DNA from: Paracoccaceae bacterium
Lineage (GTDB): Bacteria; Pseudomonadota; Alphaproteobacteria; Rhodobacterales; Rhodobacteraceae
Assembly (NCBI GenBank): GCA_023383015.1
Contig: JAHDXW010000009.1
Location: 59,657-123,656, forward strand
Length of the DNA: 64,000 nt
Direction: 5' to 3'
Numbering within the stretch: the first letter of the stretch is position 1; each line of letters starts with the position of its first letter. A program made the translations under genes and the position numbers. Shown piece after piece: positions 32,383 through 41,489 of this stretch. The notes under the pieces are model-generated. The model made no database searches. It was not told where the DNA came from and saw only the letters and a list, made by a program, of their open reading frames with translations.

Positions 32383-33411
32383 ATGGCACTGCTTACGCGG
32401 CACTGGGACCGGCGCGGCAGCGGCGGGCTTGCCTTCACCGAGATCGGCTTCGGCAGCGCGCCGCTCGGCAACCTCTACCGGGCGATTCCGGACGCGACGG
32501 CCGACGCGATCCTGGCGGCCGCCTGGGAGGGCGGCGTGCGCTATTTCGACACCGCGCCCCTCTACGGCCTCGGCCTTGCCGAGACGCGGCTGAACCGCTT
32601 CCTGCGCGGCCGGCCGCGCGACAGCTATGTGCTGTCGACCAAGGTCGGACGGCTGCTGCGCGCCTGCCGGCCCGATGCGCGCGACGGCTTCGGCAAGTGG
32701 TTCGAGGTGCCGGCGCGCAAGGAGCAGTACGACTACAGCCACGACGGCGTGCTGCGGAGCCTCGAGGCGTCGCTCGAGCGGCTGGGCGTGGACCGCATCG
32801 ACATCCTCTACGCCCATGACCTCGACGTCTTCAACCACCGCAGCCAGCAGGCGCTTGACGGCCGGCTGGCTGAGTTCATGGGCGGCGGCTACCGGGCGCT
32901 GGTGCGGCTGCGCGACGAGGGCACGATCGGCGCCTTCGGGGCGGGCATCAACGAATGGCAGCCCTGCCAGTGGCTGGCCGAACGCGGCGACTTCGACCTC
33001 TTCCTGCTGGCCGGGCGCTACACGCTGCTCGAGCAGGAGGCGCTCGCGACCTTCCTGCCGCTCTGCCAGCGCCGCGGCATCGGCATCGTCATCGGCGGGC
33101 CCTACAACTCGGGCATCCTGGCCACCGGCGCCCGGCCGGGCGCCTTCTACAACTACGATCCCGCGCCGCAGGCGGTGCTCGACCGGGTGGGGCGCATCGA
33201 GGCGCACTGCCGCGCGCATGGCGTGCGGCTGGTGGAGGCGGCCTTCCAGTTCCCGCTCCGCCACCCCGCGGTCGTCTCGGTGATCCCCGGCGGGCAGGGG
33301 ACGGAGGAGATGGCCGCGAACCTCGCTGCCGCCGGCGCGACCATCCCGCCCGCGCTCTGGGCTGCGCTGAAGGCCGAGGGGCTGATGCGCCCCGACGCGC
33401 CCGTGGAGTGA
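32383..33411 (+). CDS. Aldo/keto reductase, L-fucose/D-threo-aldose 1-dehydrogenase-like
   Basis: 342 residues, an aldo/keto reductase barrel. The catalytic tetrad is visible: Asp56 and Tyr61 in YFDTAPLYG, Lys87 in LSTKVGR, His145 in LYAHDLD. Features such as FGSAPLGNLYRAIPD and GPYNSGILATGA match the D-threo-aldose/L-fucose dehydrogenase group. It would oxidise L-fucose (or a related aldose) to the 1,5-lactone. The ATG at 32383 follows GGGGAGGGAGGC. A lactonase gene follows after 5 bases, giving consecutive pathway steps. Confidence 0.88.
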   Translation: MALLTRHWDRRGSGGLAFTEIGFGSAPLGNLYRAIPDATADAILAAAWEGGVRYFDTAPLYGLGLAETRLNRFLRGRPRDSYVLSTKVGRLLRACRPDARDGFGKWFEVPARKEQYDYSHDGVLRSLEASLERLGVDRIDILYAHDLDVFNHRSQQALDGRLAEFMGGGYRALVRLRDEGTIGAFGAGINEWQPCQWLAERGDFDLFLLAGRYTLLEQEALATFLPLCQRRGIGIVIGGPYNSGILATGARPGAFYNYDPAPQAVLDRVGRIEAHCRAHGVRLVEAAFQFPLRHPAVVSVIPGGQGTEEMAANLAAAGATIPPALWAALKAEGLMRPDAPVE

Positions 33412-33416
33412 GACCG

Positions 33417-34250
33417 ATGCAGATCGACGCCCACCAGCACTACTGGCACCCCGCGCGCGGCGACTACGACTGGATGCCGAAGGACGACCCCGTTCTCGCC
33501 CGGCCGTACGGGCCGGCCGACCTTGCCCCACATCTTGCCGCCCACGGCATCGGCGGCACGGTCCTGGTGCAGGCGGCGGCCACGGTCGGTGAGACCGAGT
33601 ACATGCTGGGCATCGCCGATGCCACCGAGCATGTGAAGGCGGTGGTCGGCTGGATCGACTTCGAGCGGCCCGACCAGCGCGCCACGCTCGCCCGGCTGGC
33701 CCGGCACCCGAAGTTCCGCGGCGTGCGGCCGATGATCCAGGACATTCCCGACGACGGCTGGATGCTGCGCGAGGACGTCCAGTGGGGGTTCCGCGCGGTG
33801 GCCGAGCTGGGGCTAAGCTTCGATGCGCTGGGCTTCCCGCGGCATCTGGCGAACTTCCTGACCATATTCCGCCGCCATCCCGACCTCAGGGTGGTGGTCG
33901 ACCACTGCATGAAGCCACAGATCCGCCACCACGGGCCGGAGGCCTTCGCCGCCTGGGCCGAGGGGATGGCGCGCATCGCCGGCGAGACCGGGGCCTTCTG
34001 CAAGTTCTCGGCGCTGGTCACCGAGGCGAGCCCGGGCTGGACGGTGGACGATCTTGCCCCATATGCCGAGCATGTCCTCGCGGTGTTCGGGCCCGAACGG
34101 GTGATGTGGGGATCGGACTGGCCCGTCTGCCGGCTGCGGGCCGAGTACGGCGTCTGGCGGGCGGCGGCCGAGGCGCTGACCGCGGTGCTGTCGCCGGTGT
34201 CGCGGGCGCGCGTCTTCGGCGGCACCGCGGCGGCGTTCTACCGGCTGTGA
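33417..34250 (+). CDS. Amidohydrolase-family lactonase, L-fucono-1,5-lactonase-like
   Basis: 277 residues, a TIM-barrel metal hydrolase of the amidohydrolase superfamily. The N-terminal DAHQHYWHP metal motif, VVVDHCMKP in the middle, FCKFSALVTEA and the C-terminal MWGSDWPVC match lactonases acting on L-fucono-, L-rhamnono- or galactaro-lactones. It would open the lactone produced by the preceding aldo/keto reductase. The ATG starts 5 bases after the upstream stop. It is convergent with zapE. Confidence 0.9.
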   Translation: MQIDAHQHYWHPARGDYDWMPKDDPVLARPYGPADLAPHLAAHGIGGTVLVQAAATVGETEYMLGIADATEHVKAVVGWIDFERPDQRATLARLARHPKFRGVRPMIQDIPDDGWMLREDVQWGFRAVAELGLSFDALGFPRHLANFLTIFRRHPDLRVVVDHCMKPQIRHHGPEAFAAWAEGMARIAGETGAFCKFSALVTEASPGWTVDDLAPYAEHVLAVFGPERVMWGSDWPVCRLRAEYGVWRAAAEALTAVLSPVSRARVFGGTAAAFYRL

Positions 34251-34266
34251 TCGCCCCCGGGCGCGG

Positions 34267-35349
34267 TCAGCCGCCCCAGCCCGCGCCCTGCATCTCGATC
34301 AGCCGGCTGGCCGTGCGGGCGAACTCGAAGCTGCCCTCGCCCTCGATGTAGAGCCGCTCGGGGATGTCGGCGGCCGAGGCGACCAGCCGGGTGCGGGCCT
34401 CGTAGAGGACGTCGACGAGGGTGACGAAGCGGCGCGCCTCGTTGTAGTTGGCTGCCGACAGGCGGGGGATGTCGTCGATCATCACCACCCGCGCCGCGCC
34501 GGCAAGGGCGAGGTAGTCCGCCGGCCCGAGCGGCCGGCCGCAGAGGTCCCAGAAGCGCGCCCGCACCACCCCGGCGGCGACGGCCGGCAGTTCGACCCGC
34601 CGGCCCTGGACCGCCAGCACCAGCGGTGCGGCGGCGGCGCCGGCGGTCAACTCGTCCCAGAGGGCATCCATTGCCGCCCGCGCGCCGGGGCCCGCCGGCG
34701 TGAAGTAGACCCGCGCGCCGGCGAGCTTGTGGCGGCGCCAGTCGGTCGGCGTCTCGAGCTCGCGCACCTCCAGCCGGTCGCGGATGAGCGCGATGAAGGG
34801 CAGGAAGCTCGCCCGGTTCAGCCCGTCGCGGTAGAGATCCTCTGGCGGACGGTTGGAGGTCGTCACCACCATGACGCCGGCGGCGAGCAGCCGCTCAAAC
34901 AGCCGGCCGACCACCATTGCGTCGGTGATGTCGGTGATCTGCATCTCGTCGAGGCAGAGGAGGCGAAGCGCGCCCGCCAGGCGGTCGGCCACGGGGGCGA
35001 GCGCGTCGCTGACGCCGCGGGCGCGGGCGGCGTGCATGCCGGCGTGGATCTCCTGCATGAAGGCGTGGAAATGCACCCGCCGGCGGGCCTCGATCGCGAC
35101 CGCGACCGCGAAGAGGTCCATCAGCATCGACTTGCCGCGCCCCACGCCGCCCCAGAGGTAGAGGCCCTTCGGCCCCGCCGGAGGCTTGCGCAGGAACCCC
35201 GGCAGCAGGCCGCGGCGGCGGTGCAAACCGGATTCGAGCCACAGCCGCCGCGCCTCGAGCCCCGCCAGCGTGGCGCGCTGGGCGGGGTCGGCGGTCAGCC
35301 GGCCATCGGCCACCATCCGGTCGTAGGTTTCGGGCAGCGTGGTTGCCAT
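34267..35349 (-). CDS. zapE: Cell division ATPase ZapE (AFG1-like)
   Basis: 360 residues. Walker A GGVGRGKSM, Walker B CLDEMQITD, and the AFG1/LACE1 segments VTTSNRPPEDLYRDGLNR and RVYFTPAG are present. ZapE associates with FtsZ rings in E. coli; mitochondrial relatives handle respiratory proteins. The gene stands alone on the minus strand inside the fucose-type sugar-acid cluster, so that cluster looks inserted around, or rearranged beside, this core gene. Confidence 0.95.
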   Translation of the reverse strand: MATTLPETYDRMVADGRLTADPAQRATLAGLEARRLWLESGLHRRRGLLPGFLRKPPAGPKGLYLWGGVGRGKSMLMDLFAVAVAIEARRRVHFHAFMQEIHAGMHAARARGVSDALAPVADRLAGALRLLCLDEMQITDITDAMVVGRLFERLLAAGVMVVTTSNRPPEDLYRDGLNRASFLPFIALIRDRLEVRELETPTDWRRHKLAGARVYFTPAGPGARAAMDALWDELTAGAAAAPLVLAVQGRRVELPAVAAGVVRARFWDLCGRPLGPADYLALAGAARVVMIDDIPRLSAANYNEARRFVTLVDVLYEARTRLVASAADIPERLYIEGEGSFEFARTASRLIEMQGAGWGG

Positions 35350-35462
35350 GGCGCCCCCTTAGCCGGGGTTGCGGCCGGGGAAAAGCCGCCCTGCACGCGC
35401 CGCCGGTTGACCTTTGCGGATCGACGGCCCAAGGCTGCACCGCCCGCGAGGAGCCTGCCCGC

Positions 35463-36707
35463 ATGCCCGCCACCCGTGCCCCGATGATGACCCCGGTCCT
35501 GGTCGCGGGTTGCCTTATCATCCTGGTGTCGATGGCGATCCGGTCGTGCTTCGGCATGTTCCAGATTCCGATCGCGGACGAGTTCGGCTGGGCGCGGTCG
35601 GAGTTCTCGCTTGCGATCGCGATCCAGAACCTTGCCTGGGGCATCGGCCAGCCGCTGTTCGGCGCGCTTGCCGAACGGTTCGGCGACCGGCGGGCGGTGC
35701 TGGCGGGCGGCGTCGTCTATGCCCTGGGCCTCGTGCTTTCGGCGGCGGCGGTGACGCCGGGCCAGCACCAGATGCTGGAGATCCTCGTCGGCTTCGGCAT
35801 CGCCGGCACCGGCTTCGGCGTCATCCTGGCCGTGGTCGGCCGCGCGGCGGCGCCCGAGCACCGCTCGATGACGCTGGGCATCGCCACCGCCGCGGGCTCG
35901 GCTGGGCAGGCGCTGGGCCCGCCGGTGGCCGAGCTGCTGCTGGCCGTGCTGCCGTGGCAGGGGGTGTTCGTGGTCTTCGCCGTGGCAGTGCTGGCGAGCA
36001 TGGCGGCGCTCCCGTTCATGCGCGCGCCGGTGCGCGCACGCCGCGAGGAGATTGCCGACAGCCTGCGCGACACCCTCGGAAGGGCCTTCCGCGACCCGTC
36101 GTTCACGCTGATCTTCCTGGGCTTCTTCTCCTGCGGCTACCAGCTTGCGTTCATCGTGGCGCATTTCCCCGCCTTCGTCACCGAGCTCTGCGGGCCGATC
36201 GACCCTGCCGGCAGCCTGGCGGCGCTGGGCATCACCACGACCTCGGCGCTTGGCGCGGTGGCGATCGGGGTGATCGGGCTGGCCAACATCGCCGGCACGC
36301 TGGCGGCCGGCTGGGCGGGGCGGTACTGGCCGCGCAAGTACCTGCTGGCCGGGGTCTACGCCGCCCGCACCCTGGTCTCGGCCGCCTTCATCCTGACGCC
36401 GGTGACGCCGGCGACGGTGCTGCTGTTCGCGCTGTGCATGGGGGCGCTGTGGCTTGCGACCGTGCCGCTGACCTCGGGGCTGATCGCCCATCTCTACGGG
36501 CTGCGCTACATGGGCACGCTTTACGGCATCGTGTTCTTCTCGCACCAGCTCGGCGGCTTCCTCGGGGTCTGGCTGGGCGGTCGGATGTACGACCTCGGCG
36601 GCAGCTACACCGCGGTGTGGTGGATCGGGATCGGCGTCGGCGCCTTCTCGGCGCTTGTCCACCTGCCGGTGCGCGAGCGGGCCGGGCCGGCCGTGGCCGC
36701 GGCCTGA
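35463..36707 (+). CDS. MFS transporter (OFA/monocarboxylate-type family)
   Basis: 414 residues with about twelve membrane spans and the MFS loop 2-3 motif GALAERFGDRRAVLAGG. The C-terminal half has SHQLGGFLGVWLGGRMYDLGGSYTAVW, typical of oxalate/formate- and sugar-acid-type carriers. Placed immediately upstream of L-fuconate dehydratase on the same strand, it probably imports L-fucose, fuconate or a related sugar acid. The start at 35463 follows GAGGAGCCTGCCCGC; the ORF upstream is not conserved. Confidence 0.85.
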   Translation: MPATRAPMMTPVLVAGCLIILVSMAIRSCFGMFQIPIADEFGWARSEFSLAIAIQNLAWGIGQPLFGALAERFGDRRAVLAGGVVYALGLVLSAAAVTPGQHQMLEILVGFGIAGTGFGVILAVVGRAAAPEHRSMTLGIATAAGSAGQALGPPVAELLLAVLPWQGVFVVFAVAVLASMAALPFMRAPVRARREEIADSLRDTLGRAFRDPSFTLIFLGFFSCGYQLAFIVAHFPAFVTELCGPIDPAGSLAALGITTTSALGAVAIGVIGLANIAGTLAAGWAGRYWPRKYLLAGVYAARTLVSAAFILTPVTPATVLLFALCMGALWLATVPLTSGLIAHLYGLRYMGTLYGIVFFSHQLGGFLGVWLGGRMYDLGGSYTAVWWIGIGVGAFSALVHLPVRERAGPAVAAA

Positions 36708-36794
36708 GGCGCGCGGGCAAAGCGGCCCCCTGGCCCCCCTCGCGCGCGGCGGGGCTTGGCCTTACTGTGGGCGCCGACAGGGGGAGGCCTGGCC

Positions 36795-38144
36795 ATGAGC
36801 CTGACGATCGAGCGCGTCACCGTCCGCGACCTTCGCTTTCCGACCTCGCGCACGCTGGCAGGCTCGGACGCGATGAACCCGACACCGGACTACTCGGCGG
36901 CCTATGTCACGCTCGTGACCGGGGATGGCCCGGCCGGGCACGGCATGACCTTCACCATCGGCCGCGGCAACGAGCTTTGCGTCGCCGCGGTCCGGGCGCT
37001 GGCGCCGAAGGTCGAGGGGCTCGTGCTGCCCGAGGGGCTGGACGACATGGGCGGGCTCTGGAAGCGGCTGACCTCGGACAGCCAGCTGCGCTGGGTCGGG
37101 CCCGACAAGGGGGTGATCCATCTCGCCACCGCGGCGGTGATGAACGCGCTCTGGGACCTCAAGGCGCGGCTTGCCGGGCTGCCGGTCTGGCGGCTTCTGG
37201 CGGCGATGGACCCGGCCGAGATCGTGGCGCTGGTCGACTGGACGTGGCTGGCCGACGCGCTTGACCCCGGCGAGGCGCGCGAGCGGCTGGAGGCGAAGGC
37301 GCCGGGCCGGGCCGCCCGGATCGCCGAGATGGAGGCGCAGGGCTATCCTGCCTACACCACCTCGGCAGGATGGCTGGGCTATTCAGACGACCGGATGCAG
37401 GCGCTGGCGGCGGCGGCGCTGGCCGAGGGCTGGAGCCACTTCAAGATGAAGGTCGGCGGCGACCCGGCCGACGACCTGCGCCGGGCGCGGCTGCTCAGGG
37501 CAGCGATCGGGCCGGACCGGCAGCTGATGATGGATGCCAACCAGGTCTGGGGCGTGGCCGGAGCGATCGCGGCGATGCGCCCGCTCGCCGAGGTCTCTCC
37601 GTGGTGGATCGAGGAGCCGACCCACCCTGACGACATCCTCGGCCATGCCGCCATCGCCCGGGCAGTGGCGCCGGTAAGGGTGGCGACCGGCGAGCACTGT
37701 GCCAATGCGGTGATGTTCAAGCAGTTCCTGCAGGCCGGCGCGATGGGCGTGTGCCAGCTGGACGCCTGCCGGCTGGCGGGACCGAACGAGGCGGTGGCGG
37801 TCATGCTCCTGGCCGAGAAGTTCGGGGTGCCGGTCTGCCCGCATGCCGGCGGCGTCGGGCTGTGCGAGATCGTCCAGCACCTCGCCTTCTTCGACTACGT
37901 CGCCGTGTCGGCCGGCCTCGAGGGCCGGGTGCTGGAATACGTCGACCACCTGCACGGGCACTTCCTCGACCCGGTGCGGATGCGGAACGGCCGCTACCTG
38001 CCGCCGGAGTCACCGGGCTATTCCATCGCCATGCACCCCGAGAGCCTGGCCGAGCACCGCTTTCCCGACGGCGCTGCCTGGGCCGCGCCACCGGTGGCCG
38101 AGGCCGGGGAGGACCTCGACGAGGTGGGCGACTGGCCGGTGTGA
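36795..38144 (+). CDS. fucD: L-fuconate dehydratase
   Basis: 449 residues of the enolase superfamily, mandelate racemase subgroup. The catalytic lysine motif KMKVG is at Lys217/Lys219, metal ligands are in MDANQVW, WWIEEPTHPDD and ATGEHCANAVMFKQFLQ, and the His base is in CPHAGGVGLCE. The N-terminal SRTLAGSDAMNPTPDYSAAYVTL is characteristic of fuconate dehydratase. It removes water from L-fuconate to give 2-keto-3-deoxy-L-fuconate. With the reductase and lactonase upstream it completes the first three steps of non-phosphorylating L-fucose breakdown. The later dehydrogenase and hydrolase are not recognised beside it. Confidence 0.94.
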   Translation: MSLTIERVTVRDLRFPTSRTLAGSDAMNPTPDYSAAYVTLVTGDGPAGHGMTFTIGRGNELCVAAVRALAPKVEGLVLPEGLDDMGGLWKRLTSDSQLRWVGPDKGVIHLATAAVMNALWDLKARLAGLPVWRLLAAMDPAEIVALVDWTWLADALDPGEARERLEAKAPGRAARIAEMEAQGYPAYTTSAGWLGYSDDRMQALAAAALAEGWSHFKMKVGGDPADDLRRARLLRAAIGPDRQLMMDANQVWGVAGAIAAMRPLAEVSPWWIEEPTHPDDILGHAAIARAVAPVRVATGEHCANAVMFKQFLQAGAMGVCQLDACRLAGPNEAVAVMLLAEKFGVPVCPHAGGVGLCEIVQHLAFFDYVAVSAGLEGRVLEYVDHLHGHFLDPVRMRNGRYLPPESPGYSIAMHPESLAEHRFPDGAAWAAPPVAEAGEDLDEVGDWPV

Positions 38145-38174
38145 CGGCGCCCGCCGGCCCGCGGCCGGGCGGGC

Positions 38175-39698
38175 CTACATCACCGCACCGATCTGCCAGG
38201 GCACGAACTCCACCCCGCCGAAGCCCAGCCGCTCGCTTTTCGTGCGCTCGCCCGAGGCCGCGCGCAGGATCAGCTCGAACAGCTCCTCGCCCTTGCCGGC
38301 GACGCTGACCCCGCGCTCGACGATGTCGCCGCAGTCGAGGTCCATGTCGCCCTCCATCCGGGCGTGCATCTCGGAGTTGGTGGCGAGCTTGATGCAGGGC
38401 ACGGGCTTGTAGCCCGACACCGAGCCGCGGCCGGTGGTGAAGACGACGAGGTTAGCGCCGCCGGCAATCTGGCCGGTGACCGAGCAGGGGTCGTAGCCGG
38501 GGGTGTCCATGAACACGAATCCCCTGGCCGTCACCTCCTCGGCGTAGCCGTAGACCGCCGCGAGGGGCGCGGTGCCGCCCTTGGCGACCGCGCCCAGCGA
38601 TTTCTCGAGGATCGTCGTCAGCCCGCCGCGCTTGTTGCCGGGCGAGGGGTTGTTGTCCATCGCGCCGCCCTCGCGGGCGACATAGGCCTCCCACCAGCGG
38701 ATGCGCGACATCAGCCGCGCGGCCACCGCGGGGTCGGCGGCGCGGGCGGTGAGCAGATGCTCGGCGCCGTAGATCTCGGGCGTCTCGGACAGGATCGTGG
38801 TGCCGCCGCGGGCGACGATGAGGTCCGAGGCGGCGCCGAGCGCGGGGTTGGCGGTGATGCCCGAATAGCCGTCCGAGCCGCCGCATTGCAGCGCCACCGT
38901 CAGCGCCGCGACCGGTGCGGGGGCGCGCGCCGCGGCATCGGCGCGGGCGGCCATCTCCTCGAGAAGCGCCACCCCGCGCTCGACGGTGGCGCGCGTGCCG
39001 CCGGCGGCCTGGATGGTCATGGTGCGGAAGTTGTCGTCGGAGCGCAGCCGCGCCCCGGCGACAAGGTCGGCCAGCTGCAGCACCTCGCAGCCCAGCCCGA
39101 CGAGCAGGATGCCGCCGAAGTTGGGGTTGCGCGCCCAGCCCTTCAGCGTCCGCAGCAAGAGCTCGAACCCCTCGCCCGCGCCGGCCATGCCGCAGCCGGT
39201 GCCATGGACGATCGGCACGATGCCGTCGACGTTGGGGAAGGACGCCCGCCAGGGCGCGGCCTCGGCGGCCTCGGCGATGAAGCGGGCCACCGAGCCCGAG
39301 CAGTTCACCGAGGTCAGGACGCCGAGGTAGTTGCGCGTGCCGACCCGGCCGTCGGCGCGGTGGTAGCCCATGAACTGCCGCGCGGGCCCGGCGGGCGCCG
39401 GCAGCGGGCGGAGGGCGCTTCCCGGGGCCCCCTCGCCGCCATGGGCCGACATGCCGAGATTGTGGCTGTGGACATGGGCGCCGGCGGCGATCGGCGCGGT
39501 GGCCACCCCGATCGTCTGGCCGTAGCGGACCACCCGCTCGCCGGGCGCGATCGGCCGGGCGGCAAGCTTGTGGCCGCGCGGGACGGCTGCCGGCAACGGT
39601 GCGATGCCTGCCGCAGCGGTCGCGCCGGCGGCGAGGTCGGCCAGCGCGATCAGGACGTTGTCGTCGGGGTGCAGGCGCGTGGCAAGGGCGGCGGGCAT
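38175..39698 (-). CDS. UxaA-family sugar-acid dehydratase/hydrolase (altronate dehydratase-like)
   Basis: 507 residues. The N-terminal about 100 residues form the SAF (antifreeze-like) domain (DDNVLIALADLAAGA, HSHNLGMS). The main UxaA part starts GYHRADGRVGTRNYLGVLTSVNCSGSVAR and includes ALQCGGSDGYSGITANPALG, DNNPSPGNKRGGLTTILEKSLGA and FTTGRGSVSGYKPVPCIKLATNSEMHARMEGDMDLD. The family acts on hexonates such as altronate or galactarate, and some members act in fucose/rhamnose-type routes. It is divergent from the GntR regulator and convergent with fucD. A good ribosome-binding site (GAGGAGCC) precedes its ATG. Confidence 0.88.
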   Translation of the reverse strand: MPAALATRLHPDDNVLIALADLAAGATAAAGIAPLPAAVPRGHKLAARPIAPGERVVRYGQTIGVATAPIAAGAHVHSHNLGMSAHGGEGAPGSALRPLPAPAGPARQFMGYHRADGRVGTRNYLGVLTSVNCSGSVARFIAEAAEAAPWRASFPNVDGIVPIVHGTGCGMAGAGEGFELLLRTLKGWARNPNFGGILLVGLGCEVLQLADLVAGARLRSDDNFRTMTIQAAGGTRATVERGVALLEEMAARADAAARAPAPVAALTVALQCGGSDGYSGITANPALGAASDLIVARGGTTILSETPEIYGAEHLLTARAADPAVAARLMSRIRWWEAYVAREGGAMDNNPSPGNKRGGLTTILEKSLGAVAKGGTAPLAAVYGYAEEVTARGFVFMDTPGYDPCSVTGQIAGGANLVVFTTGRGSVSGYKPVPCIKLATNSEMHARMEGDMDLDCGDIVERGVSVAGKGEELFELILRAASGERTKSERLGFGGVEFVPWQIGAVM

Positions 39699-39732
39699 GG
39701 GCTGGCTCCTCGTGCGCTCGGGACGGCGCGGC

Positions 39733-39760
39733 TTGACAGGGGTCGGGGCGCGCCTAACAT
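39733..39760 (+). promoter_or_regulatory. Promoter of the gntR operon
   Basis: TTGACA (39733-39738, perfect -35) and TAACAT (39755-39760), 16-base spacer. Transcription would start near 39767, within or at the edge of the palindrome TAACATGTTA, so a bound regulator would block it. Confidence 0.7.
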
Positions 39761-39762
39761 GC

Positions 39763-39772
39763 TAACATGTTA
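39763..39772. promoter_or_regulatory. Palindromic operator at the gntR transcription start
   Basis: Perfect 10-base palindrome TAACATGTTA. The half TAACATG is also repeated 8 bases upstream at 39755-39761. It sits right after the -10 box and before the divergent uxaA-like gene, so the encoded GntR protein probably binds here and controls both sides. Inferred from position. Confidence 0.6.
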
Positions 39773-39790
39773 CAGGTCGAGGATCGCATC

Positions 39791-40498
39791 ATGCAAGCGG
39801 CCCCGCCGGTGCCGCCGCTCCGCCCGCTGTCGGGCTTCGCCGGCACCCTGTCGCAGCGCGTGTACCTGTCGCTCAAGGAGGCGATCCTGGCGCTTGCCTA
39901 CGCCCCGGGCGAGATCCTGCGCAAGGGGACGATCTGCACCGCGCTCGGCGTCTCGCGCAGCCCGGTGTCGGAGGCGCTGGCGCGGCTGGCCGCCGAGGGG
40001 CTGGTCGACGTCGTGCCGCAGGCCGGCAGCTTCGTGGCGCGCCTGTCGATGGCCGACATCCGCGAGGGCGCCTTCCTGCGCGAGGCGATCGAACTGGCCG
40101 CAATCGAGCGGGTGGCCGAGACGGTGACCGACGAGCAGCTTGCGCTGCTGCGGCGCAGCCTCAGGCTGCAGGAGGCGCTGGTGGCCGACGACGACCGCGC
40201 CGGTCTTTATGCCGAGGATGCGGCGATGCACGCGCTGATCCTGTCGTTCACCGGCTTCCGCAAGCTCGCCCAGGTGTCCGAGACCGCATGGCTGCACGTC
40301 AACCGGGCGCGGCGGCTGAACCTGCCCCTGCCCGGTCGGCTGGCCGCGACGGTGGCCGAGCACCGCGCCATCATCACCGCGCTGGCTGCCCGCGACCCCG
40401 TGGCGGCGCGCACCGCGACCCGCCACCACCTGCGCCAGCTGCTGGCGCTGATCGAGCCCCTGGAGCGCGAGCGCCCCGAGCTGTTCAAGGCCCCCTGA
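39791..40498 (+). CDS. GntR-family (FCD-type) transcriptional regulator
   Basis: 235 residues from Met at 39791, which has GAGG eight bases upstream; an ATG at 39767 would start within the predicted operator. The N-terminal winged helix has LSQRVYLSLKEAILALAYAPGEILRKG and the helix GVSRSPVSEALARLAAEGLVDV. The C-terminal FCD domain has the metal-binding Asp/His pattern (EDAAMHALI, AEHRAII, TRHHLRQL). It probably senses a sugar acid made by the neighbouring enzymes. It opens an operon with an isomerase-like and a kinase gene. Confidence 0.92.
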   Translation: MQAAPPVPPLRPLSGFAGTLSQRVYLSLKEAILALAYAPGEILRKGTICTALGVSRSPVSEALARLAAEGLVDVVPQAGSFVARLSMADIREGAFLREAIELAAIERVAETVTDEQLALLRRSLRLQEALVADDDRAGLYAEDAAMHALILSFTGFRKLAQVSETAWLHVNRARRLNLPLPGRLAATVAEHRAIITALAARDPVAARTATRHHLRQLLALIEPLERERPELFKAP

Positions 40499-40511
40499 GG
40501 TGGCCGACGCG

Positions 40512-41489
40512 ATGCCCGACCGGCCGAACTGCCCCCGCTACGCCCTGCGGCTGAACGCCTTCCGCCGGCCCGGCGCGGGACTTGCGGGGATGGTGGCGGC
40601 GGCAGCCGCGGTGGGCGGGATCGACGCGGCCGACCTCAACTATCCCGACCATCTGGACGGCCACGGGCCGGCGGGCGCGGCGCGCATCCTTGCCGACCAC
40701 GGGCTGGCGCTGAACGGGCTCGCGATGCGCTACGCCACCGCCCCGGGCTTCGCGCTGGGCGCGCTGGCCCATCCCGACCGCACCGTCCGCCAGGCGGCGA
40801 TCGACCTTACCCGCCGCGGCATCGACGCCGGCCGCGCGATGGGGGCGCGGCTGATGACGATCTGGCCGGGGCCGGACGGGGTGGACTATCCCTTCCAGGG
40901 CGACCACGGGCGGATGTGGGACGACCTGGTCGCGGCGCTGGCCGCCATCGCCGCCCACGATCCGGCGACCGACATCGCGCTGGAGTACAAGCCCGCCGAC
41001 CCGCGCGCCTTTGCCCTGCTGCCGGATGCGGCGACGACGCTCCTGGCCATCGCCGCGGCAGGGGCGGGCAACCTCGGGGTGACGCTCGACTACGCGCATG
41101 CGCGGATGGCGGGCGAGTTGCCGGCACGGGCCGCGACGCTTGTCGCGCGCCACGCGCGCCTGCTTGGCGTGCATCTCAACGACGGCTACGGCCGGCGCGA
41201 CGACGGGCTGATCGCAGGGGCGGTGAGCCCGGTGGAGACGCTGGAGCTGTTCGTCACGCTGGCGCGGATCGGTTACGCGGGCGTGATCTACTTCGACACC
41301 TTCCCCGACCTCGTCGGCCTCGATCCCGCCGCCGAGGCGCGGGCGAGCCTCGCACTCGTCGGGCGGCTGCGGGCGGTGGCGGCGGGGCTGGCTGCCGACC
41401 CCGCGCTGGCCGCGGCGACGGCCGCCCAGGATGCCGCGGCGACCAGCCGCATCGTCGCCGCGGCACTCTATGGGGCGGGCGGGCGGTGA
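40512..41489 (+). CDS. Sugar isomerase/epimerase-like TIM-barrel protein
   Basis: 325 residues of the xylose-isomerase-like/AP-endonuclease-2 barrel family. Visible segments are ALEYKPADPRAF, VTLDYAHARMAG, LLGVHLNDGYGRRDDG and VIYFDTFPDLVGLDPAAEA, with acidic and histidine metal ligands. A close look resembles L-rhamnose-isomerase-type proteins, but the substrate is unknown. The start could be GTG 40500 or ATG 40512; the latter has AGGTGG upstream. It directly follows gntR and its stop overlaps the kinase start (GTGA), so it probably isomerises the sugar that the kinase phosphorylates. Confidence 0.8.
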   Translation: MPDRPNCPRYALRLNAFRRPGAGLAGMVAAAAAVGGIDAADLNYPDHLDGHGPAGAARILADHGLALNGLAMRYATAPGFALGALAHPDRTVRQAAIDLTRRGIDAGRAMGARLMTIWPGPDGVDYPFQGDHGRMWDDLVAALAAIAAHDPATDIALEYKPADPRAFALLPDAATTLLAIAAAGAGNLGVTLDYAHARMAGELPARAATLVARHARLLGVHLNDGYGRRDDGLIAGAVSPVETLELFVTLARIGYAGVIYFDTFPDLVGLDPAAEARASLALVGRLRAVAAGLAADPALAAATAAQDAAATSRIVAAALYGAGGR

